64,000 bases of DNA from Amoebophrya sp. A120 (GCA_905178155.1 CAJINV010000006.1:2954658-3018657), one strand, 5' to 3'. Positions 43,206 to 55,687 are shown, numbered from the stretch's first letter. The notes: generated by a model from the letters alone, not told the origin. A program made the numbers and translations.

Positions 43206-43470
43206 TATCAACAAATGTAAAAGTGTCTGGGTCTGGAAGATTGCAACTTGTCATGCTAAATGTGAAGCATGCAAAAATCTGTGTTGCATGATGACCAAAA
43301 GTCGTCCAATTTTGACCAAGTCGGGAGGGGGTTTCTCATGCAGGATAGGCATGAGAGAGATCGCACAGAATCTGTCATGGTAGGTCCTGCATTCTAGACC
43401 TCGTGGGTCATGGAAAAGCAGTATGACAGGTCGCGTATTCTTCCAGACCCAGACACCTTTGCACCTGATA
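43206..43470 (+). mobile_element. Introner A
   Basis: TSD TTCTC; subfamily of 14921. ATG 43193 would read MRV-SQQRDDPTESS across it and stop at once; possibly a leader exon. Confidence 0.85.
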
Positions 43471-43475
43471 TTCTC

Positions 43476-45028
43476 AGCAGAGAGATGATCCGACTGAGTC
43501 GTCGGTTGTGCTGCCACGCTTGTGTGAAGTGAAGTCATGATCTATATCGCGACGCTGGTACCATTATGAGAGTTGATCCACACTATGAACAAACTTGCGC
43601 CAACAGCTCTCCACCGTTTACAACACAGAGGGAGTAAAAAATCAAACATAACTCACATACACATACGCTTTAGTACATTATATACATACTTCCAAAAATT
43701 CAGTAAGTTTACTGGAGTTTGTTTCTTGGTTTTTTTTTTATTTTCTACGGGTGTGCTGGCACGCTCGTGTGAAATAATAATCAAAAACCCGGAATCTGTT
43801 GACTTTTGTTGTGTTGAGTGAACCTTTTATTTTGGCGAGAAGAAGATGAAAGAATTTCTCGTGCTGAAATGCGAAACCAACACGAACAATTTCAATCTAT
43901 GTCAGCAGTCTTTTTTGGGAGTATCAGCCAAAGGGTCGAGAGCGAGACCTGAACAAAGTGGAGCTTTCTTTTGCGCTTCGCGTGTTCTTTGTGGTTCGGT
44001 CTACGTCGGTCAATGCTTGCGCGTGACTTCTATTGCCCATCATCGTCGGCTTCTATCGACCGTCGCCCTGTCGCGCTTCTTTTCCCGCACGATCGATGTC
44101 TGCGCACAACTACACGGCTTGCGACTATACAACAGGATGTGCAGGAAACTTTTTCTGAAACGAGCAAGGAAACGTGGAGCAATTATATGGAAGCATATCA
44201 TTCTGAAGAGATACTAAGATGAATCAGTGGCCTCCTCCGGCTAGAAGTTTACCACCCCCCAACAAACACACTTCGTCGGTCGCTGGTAGTCTCGAGGCCG
44301 CGCATGTCGGTTCCTAATCTAAGACGGACTTTAGGAGGCAACTCTGCCAGAAGCTGCAGAGCATCTTCTCGGTTCTTCAATCTAGTGACGATTTTGCCAC
44401 ATAACTTCTCTCGGTAGCAAAACTTTAACTTCCCTCGTTATCGGTAGTTTGCAAAGCGACAGACAGACAGATAAAAAAAGTCGGTGTTTCCTCGTGCGGG
44501 CGATAATGCCCACACGGACACGACCAGACTCAGTTTCGGTTTCGTTCTCGACCTGTATCGTGCGAGCCAAAACTTCGTACATGTGTTTCGTCCAATTTGG
44601 AAGGTTGTGCAACTACAGCCTGTCGTGGTCGTCCAACTCAGCCTGTCGCGCAAGCGACTGAAGATTCACGTTCCACCACCTTCAGACTTATTAAAGGCGC
44701 GTTGTGAAGAACTTCGATTTTTATTTTGATATTCATACACATAGTAGTGTCCTGTCCAAGAGTTGGCTTTTCACCCTTGTTTTCAACAGACACTCCACCA
44801 CCCAATCTTCCACCCGTTGTGTTTGCACCCTTATATATACTTTTAGCATGAATTATTTAATTCCCTCCGAACCGAAAGCAAGCACATGAGCTGTTCCTCG
44901 CGTTCGATATTTCTTACGTCGACGTCACAGCACGACCAGTGACATTGCTTTGAAATATACAACGCCTTCTTCAATCAGTTTCAGTTTCTATTCTACGTCG
45001 AAGAACTAGTTCACAGAACGCCAGACAA
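43476..45028. other. Intergenic before G6
   Basis: AT-rich, no introner; contains the weak ORF at 43846 and a 33-codon frame at 44219. No promoter motif recognised. Confidence 0.4.
43846..44217 (+). CDS. Hypothetical ORF, weak
   Basis: ATG-initiated frame of 123 codons, Cys- and Arg-rich. A second overlapping frame (stop at 44222) ends with a more protein-like tail (QETFSETSKETWSNYMEAYH). Only one can be real and neither has an introner or a recognisable motif. Listed because the stretch 43476-45028 has no other gene candidate. Confidence 0.2.
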   Translation: MKEFLVLKCETNTNNFNLCQQSFLGVSAKGSRARPEQSGAFFCASRVLCGSVYVGQCLRVTSIAHHRRLLSTVALSRFFSRTIDVCAQLHGLRLYNRMCRKLFLKRARKRGAIIWKHIILKRY

Positions 45029-48000
45029 TGTACGACCGCATTTCGCAAATGGACCTGGAGCAGCAGCAGTCTCCACCCCCGTCTAAAACCGTTGCGGGTA
45101 AACCTGCCCTGTTCGGCTCCGCGCAGCAACAGCAGCAGTTACCAATGGGAAACATCCCTGGACGTCTGGAAGGTTGGAACTTGTGATGCTAACTTTGGAG
45201 TCTAAAAAAATCTGTGTTGCATGACGAACAGCAAAAGGAGTGCACTTTGTGGTACGCGGGGACGAGGGCATTTGTCATGCGGGATAGGCAACATCAGGGA
45301 GCCTTCTAAAAATCTGTGATGCTTCTACGTCATGCATTACAGGCGGCATGGGTCAGGGAAAATCTGCATTACAAGTCTTGCACCCTTCCAGACCCAGACA
45401 TATTTGCAGTTCATAGCAGTACTACAACAATTACAACGAACGGGGGACGAGGACCATGTCAAGCCTAGGGGCCGATTATCAAATGTAAAAATGTCTGGGT
45501 CTGGAAGCTTGTGATGCTGGACGGCGTCTCATGTTGAGGCCACAAGTGCTGGCTCAGCATGACAAGTTTCTGAGCTTCTAGGTGTTGCCTATTCTGCATG
45601 ACAAACTGCGTTTCTGCATCGCAGAAAAGTGGGGCTCTTGGGTAACGTGCATGACAGATTTAAGAGTCATGCCAGACAAGCATGACAAACCTGCATTCTT
45701 CCACCAGACCCAGACATTTTTGCAATCCATACCGATATGGAGAATGTGACGAATCTGCAAACGCCACTACAGGATTTTTCCAAACACCAGTATCCAGGAA
45801 AAAAACTGTGCGAGTGTAAGTTTCTTGGAGGAATAGCATGACACAGATTCATCTCTGTCATGCGCAGCTAGTACGTGAAACTGAAAGCACGTACGAAAGT
45901 TGCTTCTGATGCATGTGCAGCATGACAAGTGTAACAGTTTTGTATTTTCTGCAACACAAAGTTACACTAACGCAGTTTTTTTCTTGGATAACCAGCAGCC
46001 CTCGTCCACCTCGTCGCCCTACAACTACCAGCCGGCGAGCCGGTCTCCGGAGCAAATTTTACAAGAAAAGCTCCGATTAGGCTACCACGACCGCCACGCG
46101 CCGGTGAGCGGCGTGAAGAAAAATTTAGATAAGCACGCCGAGCACTACAAGGGCACCGATTTAACCGTCAGTCACTTGGACGTGTATCAAGTGCAAAAAT
46201 TTCTGGGTCTGGAAGAATGCAAGTTTGTCATGCTTGTCTGGCATGACTGTCAAATCTGTGATGCATGAGCAGGAAAAGGGCGTCTTGGCTGTGGTCATGC
46301 AAAAACGCAGCTCGTCATGCGAAAAACGAAACACGCACCAGCACAAAAAACGCGTCATGCTGGGTCCGCCCACCATTCACAAATGAGCATCACAAGTTTC
46401 GTCCAGACCCAGGCATATTTGCAATCCATAACGTGAAAAAGAAGTCAAAGGGGCGAAGCTCGCTGGGAATGGACATGGGGAGTAAACTCTACACCTCCAT
46501 ATGCATTGCAAAAGTATCTTCGTACTCGCATAAATGCATCACAAATTTCCTCGGCATGAGAAATATATTTTGTAATGCGGATTTAGCCTAAGAAAAAGAT
46601 TTGTAATGCATGATTGCAATACGAGTAGCAGATACTTTTGCACAGGATACTCCAATTGGAATCACGATTGGGACGACAAAACGATTGCGCGGAACAAGGC
46701 CATGATGGGACTGGAAAACCAGCAAAGTAGCATATCCTGTGTAATATTAACGTCCCCACCTCCCCATTGTCAAGATGGGAATTCTGCAACACAGATCCAG
46801 AAGTTTTGGGAGTCACGCATGACAAGTTTTTATCTGTACGGTAATCGCGGGATAGCAAGGACAACCGCATCACAAAGCCATCCTGGTATCCTGTTTACAG
46901 CATCAGAAATTGCATAAATGCGATTGATGGAAATGCGTCTCATGGGGACGCGCATTACAAGTTTTCCTGTGATTGTAATTCTGCATGACAACTCTGGGGC
47001 GGGGACGTTTTTACACAGGATATAGCAATCTGGCGCTAGACCCCAACAGCAAGTTTGACGACTACGCGACCTTCCGCACCGGCCCGGGCTTCATGTCCCT
47101 GGCGGTCTATGAATTGCAAAAGTATCGTATTCGTAGTATTGCAATACAAATTAGCTCAGCATGACAAATGGAATTTCTCATGCTGAGTCAGCTTGAAACA
47201 GAAATTTGTCTTGCATGACTGCGATGAGTACGAGTACGATACTTTTGCACAGGATACGGTCCCCGCCTCGGCAAATGGCCTCCGACGGCAGTTCGACGGG
47301 CACAAAAACGAGTCCACGATGCAAGACCTGCTGCACGACGGCTATGCAAGAGAAAAACTGCGTAAGTGCAAATTTGTGTTGCAGAACATGCAACAGAGTC
47401 ATTACACCTGTCATGCCAGACAGCCACGAAGCCCTCTTTTCATGTGTGTTTTGCCTTACAAGCCACGCATGACAGCAGGTTTTCTCTGTCATGTAGAGCA
47501 AATTTGTGATGCGGTTCCTCAAAGACAGTTACACTTACACACTTTTTTTTTTTGGATAACGGCCACCACGCCCACATTGATTTTGGCACCGGTAACACGA
47601 TGGAAGAAGAGGAGCAACGGCAGCAGATGGTATCAAATGCAAAAGTGTCTGGGTCTGGAAGGATGCAGATTTTTGTCATGCTGTTTTTCCATGACCCGGA
47701 AGGTCTGGCAAGCAAGGTCTAGCATTACAGGTTTTGAGAAGCTGCGTCGATGCCTAATCCGCATGACAAATCGCATATTTTCTCGGTAATACAATGGGGC
47801 AACTGTTGCTGTCTATGCATGAGTAGAGATTTTTGTGTGTTGTGAGATGCGCATCACAAGTCCCGTCTTTTCAGACTCAGACACTTTTACACTTGATAGA
47901 TGGCGGGCTACGTCAATTTCGGCCTGCAGGCGACCAAGGGCTACCGATCCAGCTCTCCCAGCTCCAAGCAGGACCAAATGCGCAGCAAGTACGCAGGTTC

Positions 48001-51000
48001 GGGGCAGAACGTGTTCGGACAAGGGGCGCAACCGGGGACAACGGGCGCGACACAGATTTCCGCGAACAACAAAAATCCGAGCAACAGTAACAACAACCTA
48101 GGTCCAGGCAGCAAAACCTCGCAGCCCTTCAACAACCCCTTGGTGGACTTGTCCGCCACGTTGCAATATGGATTGTAAAAGTATCGTACTAGTAGTAAAA
48201 ATCGCAGTTATTCATTACAAATTCTTCTCTTTGGGTAAACCCGCATCACAATAAATTTACATTTCTCATGCTGAGGAAATTTGTCATGCGATTTGTACTA
48301 TCACGATGCTTTTGCAGTGCATATGCAGATGATCAATGTCTACAACGCGGAGGTGAGGATTTACCACTACACCCTATCCTGTGTAAAAAGGTCCCCACCC
48401 CAGAGTTAACTTGGGAATTCTGCAACATAGATCCAGAAGTTTTGGGAGTCACGCATGACAAGTTTTTCTCTGTACTGTAATGCGGGTTAGCAAGGACAAC
48501 CGCATCACAAATCCATCCTGGTATCCTGTTTACAGCATAACAAATTTTTGCATAACACGATTGAAAATGCCTTTCATGGAAATGCGCATTACAAGTTTTC
48601 CTGTGATTGTAATTCTGCATGACAACTCTGGGGTGGGGACGTTTTTACAGAGGATTCACCCAGCTCCACGGCATGTCGTTGCACGTTCTCCTCCGGCACT
48701 GCAACGCTTTGGCAGATTCGCTCAAGAAGGACGCTCAGCTTGAGGTGTCGTTGCCAAAAACGCGCACGGTGGAAGAGTTAGTGCGGTGGCTGGTGGCCAC
48801 CGAGTGCCACCTGCTCCTCGGGTTTTACCTGCACCTATGGATTGCAAAAATGTCTGGGTCTGGAAGAAGTCAAACTTGTGATGCGCATTTCAGAACGCAG
48901 AAAAATCTCTCATGCATAGGCAGCAAAAGTAGTTGCCCACTTTCTGTCACCAAAATGGGGGATTTGTGATGCGGATCCGGCATTGTTGCGGAAGCTTCTG
49001 GATGAAACCTGTGATGCTAGAGCTTTCATGCAACAGACCTTCTGTGTCATGCAAAAGAGCATGACTCTTCCAGACCCAGACACTTTTGCATTTGATAGCG
49101 CCCAGAATTTGACAAGGAGCACATGTTCGACCACTTCAGCTCGGTCGAGAACCCAGACGACCTATCAAAAGGAATAATCTTCTCTTCCCATATCGAAAAC
49201 GAAATTTGTGATGCTGTATAGTATTTGAGTACAGATGAAATCGACTTGTGTTGCTAGACTGCCAAGAGCCGCAGTTGTGGCCTCGTTTGCAGGCAATTTG
49301 TCATGCTGTATCCCACTTGCAGCGGCCTCCTGTCATGCTGAAGATGCAAGACTTTCTCGCGCAGCCCAGCACTACAGACCGCATCTGTTCCCTTCTAGCA
49401 TGACTAAGCTGAGTTGTGCCCACAAATCTGCATCACAGGTTTCCGCTTTGAGATGGGGAGGGGGGATTTTTCTTCTTGATACGACCCAGCGGCACACCTG
49501 AACCCGGAGATCGCGCACGAACTCGCGCAAATGGAGCACGTGGTGGCGAGAAAGCGGTCGATCTTGACGGTATCAAATGCAAAAATGTCTGGGTCTGGGA
49601 GGATGGAACTTGTGATGCGTCCTGTGGGGCACACAAAAATCTGTGTTGCGTGATCACCAAGAGTTGTCCTTTTTTGACCAACATGAGCGGCAGTTTCTCA
49701 TGCAGGATTTAGGCGTGATAGCGATTTCGCAGAATCTGTCATGCTAGGTCCTGCATTCCACACCACATGGGCGGGCATGGAAAATATGCATGACAAGTCT
49801 GCATTCTTCCAGACCCGGACGACATTTTTGCATTTGATAGACGGACAAACTGCTCTCTTCCTCCGATGCCGTAAACAAGCAGCGCAGCAGCGAAAACAAC
49901 CGGCAGAAACATTTACAAGCCGTATCCTATGTAAAAACGTACCCACCCCAGAGTTGTCATGCAATTCTGCATGCCAAAAAAGTTTCTCACGCGGAGCCCT
50001 ATGAGAAGCATTTTCTATTCGTGTTTTGGAATTTGTGATGCTAGAATCAGTATGGTAGGCTAGATCTGTAATGCTTCTGAGCCAGCGAAACAGGATTACA
50101 CTACGAGGAAAAACTTGTCATGCCAAACGACCAAAGCTGTGTGATTTGTCTAGCAGATTTGCCAACTTGACTCTGGTGTGGGTACGTTTTTACTCAGGAT
50201 AAGCCGCGACGCTGCACAAACCAGTCGACGAGTTGATTCCGGACGAGCACCCCATGAAGGAAATGGCCATGCTATCAAAAGGAAAAATCCCCCCTGCTCC
50301 CCATATTGAAATGGAAACTTCTGTTGCTGGATTTGTGTACACAAATCAGGTTTGTCTTGCAGGAGAAGATTGCAGACACATATCAAGCCTAAGTAGTAGA
50401 GAGGCTTTGGCCCCCTAGGCGCTTAGCATGACAGACGTCTACGCGGTAGGAGCAAGAGCATGACAAACCGCCTGTAGAATGCGGCGGCTGTCTGTGGCGT
50501 TGCCTTCATGCAACACACAGACCATTTGTGGTCACAAATCAGCAACACAGATTTTCGAAAACGCAGACGCACCTTGTCAACATGAGGAGCAGAGGGGATT
50601 TTTCCTTACGATACATGCTGATGCGGAAGCTCGGCGCCCCCAACGCAATGATTGCGTTGGAACTCCGGAAACCGACGAAACCCTTCCACGACCACCACCG
50701 AAAATTGCACGCAGACGGGCTCCGGATGGTAGAGCAGGCGAAACTGTACGGCGGCATGAGCTACGCGGGTGGAAGAACAGCGGATCGGGGAGATCTGAAA
50801 GCCGCCGCGCACTTCGACGATGACGCCGCAGGTACTATGCTAGTACTGTAAATTTGTGATGCGCAACATGCAATAAGTTGATTGCGCCACCTATCATGCT
50901 GTGGCTGCATTGTGCGGCCCGTTTAAGCAGGGCGTTTGCACGTACCATCTGCGCATGACAGGTTTTTGCTGTCATGCGAGAGATATTTGCTATGCTAATT

Positions 51001-52380
51001 CTCTAAAAAAGTTTAAGCCTACAATTTTTTGTTTGGCATTGATTTTTTTTTTTAGACCACGAGCATGAGAACAAGTTGATAAGTAATTTCGAATACAACC
51101 ACTCCAGGCGAGCGCGTGAAATCTGAGATGGAATACGGACTGGGGCATTTGTATGAAGTGCAAATATAATGTCTGGGTCTGGAAGGATGCCGGGTTCTTT
51201 GTCATGCACGTTTTGCATGACCCATGGCGCCTGTGATGCATTGCCTAGCATCACAGATTTTTCGAGGGCTTCCTGATGCCTATTCCGCATGAGAAATGTC
51301 CTCTCAGCGTAGCTGCATAAACTACTGGGCTCCTCTTGCTGGTCATGCAATACAGATTTTTTTTATAATCCAAGGACAGCATCACAGATCCAGGGGTATT
51401 TGCAATGCATAATTTGAAAAAACACGAGTTCCACTACGACACCGATGCCGCGGGACAGCGGCACGAGGAGTTTGGCCTGGGCCACCACATCCACTTTGTC
51501 GACAACTACGCTGTCATATGAGAGTGCACAACCCCACCCCCTCCTCCTCATTTATGTGGCATGATGAACAGCAACACAAGCGCTGGCAAAGTAGATAAAT
51601 GCAGCAGCTTTTGCATGACAAATTCCGAGAGGACTGCAGTGCAGCTGTTTTGGGTCATTCCGGAGTCTGTCATGCAATCAGTGCTAGCAGGCAAATGGTA
51701 GATTTGGAATTTTGCATGACAAATGAGGGGAAGGGGGGGGTTGTGCACTCTCATATGTCACGCACGACAAGTCCGCGGCGGGCGTTGCAACCGAGCGGCT
51801 AATATCCTGTGCAAAAGTATCGTACTCGTATTGCAATCCTGCATTACAAATTTTTTTCTGAAGCTAAATCCGCATTACAAACTTTATTTCTCATGCTGAG
51901 GAAATTTGTAATGCATTTATACGAGTGCGATACTTGTGCAATGCATAGCTAAGCGAGAAGCTGATTCAGTTTGGGTCGGCCCACCACCAAGACAATATGG
52001 ATTGCAAAAATGTCTGGGTCTGGAAGAATGCGCGATTTGTCATGCAGCTTTTCCATGACGCAAGAGGTCTGGAATGCAGGACCTAGCATGACAGACTCTG
52101 TGCGATATCTCTCATGCCTATCCTGCATGAGAAACTCCCTCCCGACTTGGTCAAAACTGGACGACTTTTGGTAATCACGCAACACAGATTCTTGCATGCT
52201 TCAGATTTAGCATGACAAGTTGCATTCTTCCAGACCCAGACGTTTTTACATTTGATAGACAAAAATTGCACGCAAAAATTGCGGGTGCACAGCCCACTCA
52301 GACACTCGCACTTTCAAGGTATAATGTTAATCGAGAATGATTTTGTTTTTGTTTTTGTACTAGCGACGATGATCATTTGA
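45029..52380 (+). CDS. G6: hypothetical protein, 703 residues, 21 introns
   Basis: Exons: 45029-45139, 45421-45476, 45737-45790, 45996-46184, 46436-46499, 46655-46732, 47028-47107, 47262-47342, 47564-47630, 47904-48166, 48329-48374, 48662-48835, 49103-49162, 49487-49570, 49845-49922, 50207-50272, 50619-50831, 51108-51151, 51417-51516, 51761-51802, 51953-51995, 52262-52380; total 2112 nt, one frame. The N-terminal third is Gln/Ser-rich and charged (EQQQSPPPSK, SPEQILQEKLRLGYHDRHA). An Asn/Gly/Ser-rich linker lies in exon 47904. A helical hydrophobic region follows (EELVRWLVATECHLLLGFYL), and the C-terminal part is His- and acid-rich (KKHEFHYDTDAAGQRHEEFG). I recognise no domain. All introns are introners except 50832-51107, which is GT-AG. 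The last residues beyond HSHFQG are hydrophobic and could instead be intron. Confidence 0.8.
45140..45415. mobile_element. Introner A2/A chimera
   Basis: TSD GCAGT; joins QQQ-YYNNY. Left arm A2 (CATCCCTGGACGTCTGG), right arm A (CCAGACCCAGACATATT). Confidence 0.85.
45477..45731. mobile_element. Introner A
   Basis: TSD CCGAT; joins LGAD-MENV. Confidence 0.9.
45791..45990. mobile_element. Introner G
   Basis: TSD ACCAG; joins SKHQ-QPSST. Confidence 0.9.
46185..46430. mobile_element. Introner A
   Basis: TSD ACGTG; joins HLDV-KKKSK. Confidence 0.9.
46500..46649 (-). mobile_element. Introner B
   Basis: TSD CTCCA; joins LYTS-NWNHD. Confidence 0.9.
46733..47022. mobile_element. Introner C
   Basis: TSD TAGCA; joins NQQSS-NLALD. 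Confidence 0.9.
47108..47256 (-). mobile_element. Introner B
   Basis: TSD CGGTC; joins SLAV-PASAN. Confidence 0.9.
47343..47558. mobile_element. Introner G
   Basis: TSD ACGGC; joins LLHDG-HHAHI. Interior GTAAGTGCAAATTTGTGTTG recurs, worn, in the intron at 50832. Confidence 0.9.
47631..47898 (-). mobile_element. Introner A
   Basis: TSD GATGG; joins QQM-AGYVN. Confidence 0.9.
48167..48323. mobile_element. Introner B
   Basis: TSD TGCAA/TGCAG; joins SATLQ-MINVY. Confidence 0.85.
48375..48656. mobile_element. Introner C
   Basis: TSD CACCC; joins YHYT-QLHGM. Right end AGAGGATT. Confidence 0.9.
48836..49097. mobile_element. Introner A
   Basis: TSD GCACC/GCGCC; joins FYLH-PEFDK. Confidence 0.85.
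49163..49481. mobile_element. Introner D
   Basis: TSD CGACC; joins NPDD-PAAHL. Confidence 0.9.
49571..49839 (+). mobile_element. Introner A
   Basis: TSD GACGG; joins SILT-DKLLS. Right arm CCAGACCCGGACGACATT has a small insertion. Confidence 0.9.
49923..50201. mobile_element. Introner C
   Basis: TSD AGCCG; joins HLQA-ATLHK. Confidence 0.9.
50273..50613. mobile_element. Introner D
   Basis: TSD CATGC; joins EMAM-LMRKL. Right arm partly replaced. Confidence 0.85.
50832..51107 (+). other. Canonical GT-AG intron of G6
   Basis: Donor GCAG|GTACTATG, acceptor CACTCCAG|GCGAG; joins DDAA-GERVKSEME in frame. No TSD. Interior (CTGTAAATTTGTGATGCGCA, then GCATGACAGGTTTTTGC) resembles G introners, suggesting a worn G copy that acquired standard splice sites. 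Confidence 0.7.
51152..51411 (-). mobile_element. Introner A/A2 chimera
   Basis: TSD ATTTG; joins GLGHL-KKHEF. Right arm reduced to GATCCAGGGGTATTTGC. Confidence 0.85.
51517..51755. mobile_element. Introner F
   Basis: TSD TGTCA; joins NYAV-THDKS. Confidence 0.9.
51803..51947 (+). mobile_element. Introner B
   Basis: TSD GCTAA; joins TERL-SEKLI. Confidence 0.9.
51996..52256 (-). mobile_element. Introner A, reversed subfamily
   Basis: TSD GACAA; joins HHQD-KNCTQ. Interior is the reverse complement of the copy at 14921. Confidence 0.9.
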
Positions 52381-52638
52381 TGCTATCAGCTGAAACAACA
52401 GAGGCTGATCAGGAACGTTGCAGATGCTGAGCAGGGATAACGTCGGTGTCTGTTTTCATTCACGACGGCTGCACACAGCATGCGTATCAATCGTAAAAAT
52501 TGACTCGCGACTTCTTGTAGGCCACAAAAAAAACCGGAAAGATTTCTTCTATGCAATCCAGATGTAAGTACTTTGTGTTTGTCGCATCTTGTATCCAATC
52601 AATCTGCTCGCATCTTCACCAACACAGATGAGAATATC

Positions 52639-54795
52639 ATGGCACATAATCTTAAATCTGCAATGCAAAAAACACTACTAGGCTCCGACGTCGTGCACCG
52701 GGTGGAAATTAGCCCAGGAGAATACCGGGTCGAGGATCGTTATGGAAGCGTCAGGTTTGAAATCGACAAAGTTGAAATGATTTGCCATGCATAAAATGGA
52801 TGCCAGTTGTAACCCAGTTTTCAAGTGGCGCATGACAAATTTGGGTAGAGCCGAAATCCAGTTTGTCATGCTGTTCCGGCAAAGAAGACTGCTCCTGTCA
52901 TGCTATTTCAGCAGCTCAGTTGCTACCACTCAACAGACTTACAATCTGCCTCACTTGCCTACTCTGCAAGACAGGCACTTTGTGGGCTGCATTTTTTGCA
53001 TGGCAAATCATTTCAACTTTGACGATTTCAATCCTGACACATCCATAATCGGCAGAAATTCGGACTTTCGCGGCGGCATTACGATCAGGAGTACAAAGAC
53101 GCTTTTACCACAACGCTATCAAATGCAAATAAAAATATGCCTGGGTATGGAAAAACCGTGTGATCTGATGCCAAAATGTGGATGATGGAAAGAACACTTA
53201 TTCCGGATGCAGCCCAGCATCACAACTTTCCAGAACTACGCTTTCATCTCATTGGCAGGCCGCATGAGAAACTGCGTTTTAATATTTGCAGGACAAAAAA
53301 ATGGCTGCAACTCCAACTTTATTTGTTGGTCATGCAATACAGATTTCACAGGAATGTAAGGCCAGCATTACAACTTCCAATTTTCCAAACCCAGACATAT
53401 TATTTGCATTTGATACGAGCCGAAGGGCGACGGGGGATTTCAGCCCGGGCACAAGCAGAGACGGCATATTTCCCCCTTGAGAACGGACGGATTGAATTAT
53501 CAACGTGAAAAACACCCCCACCCCACATGAAAAAGGAAATTTGTGTTGCTGGATTTCTGTACACAAATCAGCTTTGTATTGTGGCAAGGGCGTGAAGGCA
53601 TTTTTCAAGCCTGGTTGGGTATGCAAAAGGCTAGCAGCTAGGCATTACAGACAGGTTTGCAGTAGGTAAAAGCGCATGACAGATTTGCTGTCGGATGCGA
53701 GATATGGCTCCCAATTGCCTCATGTGCAAGACAAAGCTGATTTGTGGTCACAAATCAGCATCACATTTTGAGTACGGGGAGGGGGGATTTTTCCTCGCGA
53801 TATGAATGGGGAAATGTTTTCTGCAGATGGCCGATCCAATCAGATCGTGTATGCACTGCAAAAGCATCGTAGTACTAGTATGAATTGCATTACAAATTTT
53901 CACAGCATGAGAAATGGAATTTGTAATGCTGATTGACCTGAGGAGAAAGATTTGTAATGCATAGCGTGCAATTAATATTACGAGTACGATGCTTTTGCAA
54001 AGCATATCGTGTATGTGGGGACAAATTACAGTAATCAAGTGCAACGAAGCCAACCGAACCAAGTAGTACCGCCAACATCTTCTTCAGCAGCCGCCGCCGC
54101 GGGCTACTCGAAGTTTTTGCCACCATATGAAGTGTGCACAACTCCACCCCCTCATTCTCATTTCTCGTGCAAAATCCCGAATCCAAGCGCTTCCCTTGTA
54201 TCACTTTTATGCATGACAGATTCCGGAAGCCCAGCCAGGACTACACTAGAACTGCATGAATTTTTTGTCATGCACAGGCTCCACGTGTGCTGGTGTTTGT
54301 ATTGCTGTGCCTGCAATACAAATGAGAGGGAGGGGGAGTTGTGCACTCTCATACACCACGGCAGATTGTGTCCGAAGTAACGCGGGGAAATAACTTCGGG
54401 GTGGGAAATATGGATGTGTCAGGATCGAAATCGACAAAATCGGAAAATTTGTGATGCGTAAAATGTAGAGCAGCACTGAAGGCCTTTATTCGGGAGCAGG
54501 CAAATGAGACCAATTATGAGCCTGTTTAGGGGTATGCAATGTGCTGCCAGAGTAGCAAGACAGGAGGAGTCTTCTTTGCCCAAACAGCATAACAGCCTGG
54601 ATTTGGGTTCTCCCGAAATTTGTCATGCGCCACTCGGAAACTGATGCTCCAACTGACATCGATTTTGTGCATCACAAATTTTTCGATTTTGTCAATTTCG
54701 ATTCTGACACTCCCATAGGAAACAACACAGGGGCAATGGACCTGCCACCCACGGTTTTCGAGGGCCACGGATCAGTCCTGCGGGGGCAAAAGTAG
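52639..54795 (+). CDS. G7: hypothetical basic protein, 173 residues
   Basis: Exons: 52639-52740, 53053-53116, 53421-53497, 53808-53849, 54012-54125, 54359-54408, 54723-54795; 522 nt, stop TAG at 54793. Start chosen at the first ATG of the open frame (MAHNLKSAMQKTLLG). It lies only 258 bp past the G6 stop, same strand. The sequence is hydrophilic, with basic patches (GHKQRRHISPL), a Ser/Ala run (PPTSSSAAAAAGYSKF) and no cysteine. Probably disordered; function unknown. Six introners of five families interrupt it, about one per 87 coding bases. Confidence 0.75.
52741..53047. mobile_element. Introner E
   Basis: TSD ATCGT/ATCGG; joins VEDR-QKFGL. Confidence 0.85.
53117..53415. mobile_element. Introner A, diverged
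   Basis: TSD worn (AACGC/CGAGC); joins FTTT-PKGDG. Arms contain AATAAAAATATGCCTGGG. Confidence 0.75.
53498..53802. mobile_element. Introner D
   Basis: TSD TGAAT; joins DGLN-GEMFS. Confidence 0.9.
53850..54006. mobile_element. Introner B
   Basis: TSD TCGTG; joins NQIV-YVGTN. Confidence 0.9.
54126..54353. mobile_element. Introner F
   Basis: TSD CACCA; joins FLPP-RQIVS. Confidence 0.9.
54409..54717. mobile_element. Introner E
   Basis: TSD GGAAA; joins FGVG-NNTGA. Confidence 0.9.
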
Positions 54796-55687
54796 TTTTA
54801 TTGTGTGGCTCCTAGATTCCCATTCATTGGATAGTATTATGGCATTTTAGCTTTCTCATCTACATATTTTATTTTTTGTGAGGTGAAGCATAAGATAGCC
54901 TGTAGCTGTACCTGTTTCTTCATTACAAGTAGTTGCACGACGGTGGTGCTGTGACAGCAGGCTCTCCCAGCAGCTGCTCATTGCAACATAACATTCCCCA
55001 GGCCTGAACCCTCGTTTTTTTTTGTTTCTCACCAGTTGGCTCGGCTTTTTTTTCGAATTTTTTACATGATTCAGTACGACGAGAGTGCGACTTGTTGTCT
55101 ACACTAGTATTTTTTCTCTCTTCTTGTTTTTTTTCCATATCCATTCCCATTTGTCTGCGCACGCAGCTTCAGTACTATCATCCCCTCCGTATGTAGTAAT
55201 TTGCGATTCATTTCTTTCCATGTCGATGTAAGCTATTCCTATTTCAGAGGGGCCCCAGGTTGGAACAAACAACAGTCACGCACTTCAAAAACACGAGCCA
55301 GCTTGGAAACCAAAACAATGCGTGACCGGCGAAAATTGATGCTCACCCTCCTGAGCGAGACTCGTGTTGAGCGACCCATGACGGCACGATGACATCCTCA
55401 ACGAAGGAGCCGTAGTACTAGTACCCCGAAAGTAGTAGCACGTGCTGCATCAAAATAGTACACGACGGGGACAAGCCTGCAATGTTAAACTTTTGAAAGA
55501 CATTCGAACGAAAACCGTTTCAGCCGCTGCTCGCGGACGAAGTTGGCTAGCTGCAGGGTTTGGCACAAGCCTACTCAGTCGTGTTTCCGAGTACGAAAAT
55601 AGCAGAGCAGGAGTTGCTGCTGCATCCGGTCGTGTGCTGGTCGTTTTAACGAATCAAGTAAATGACCTATTGTCCTGTACGTAAGTT

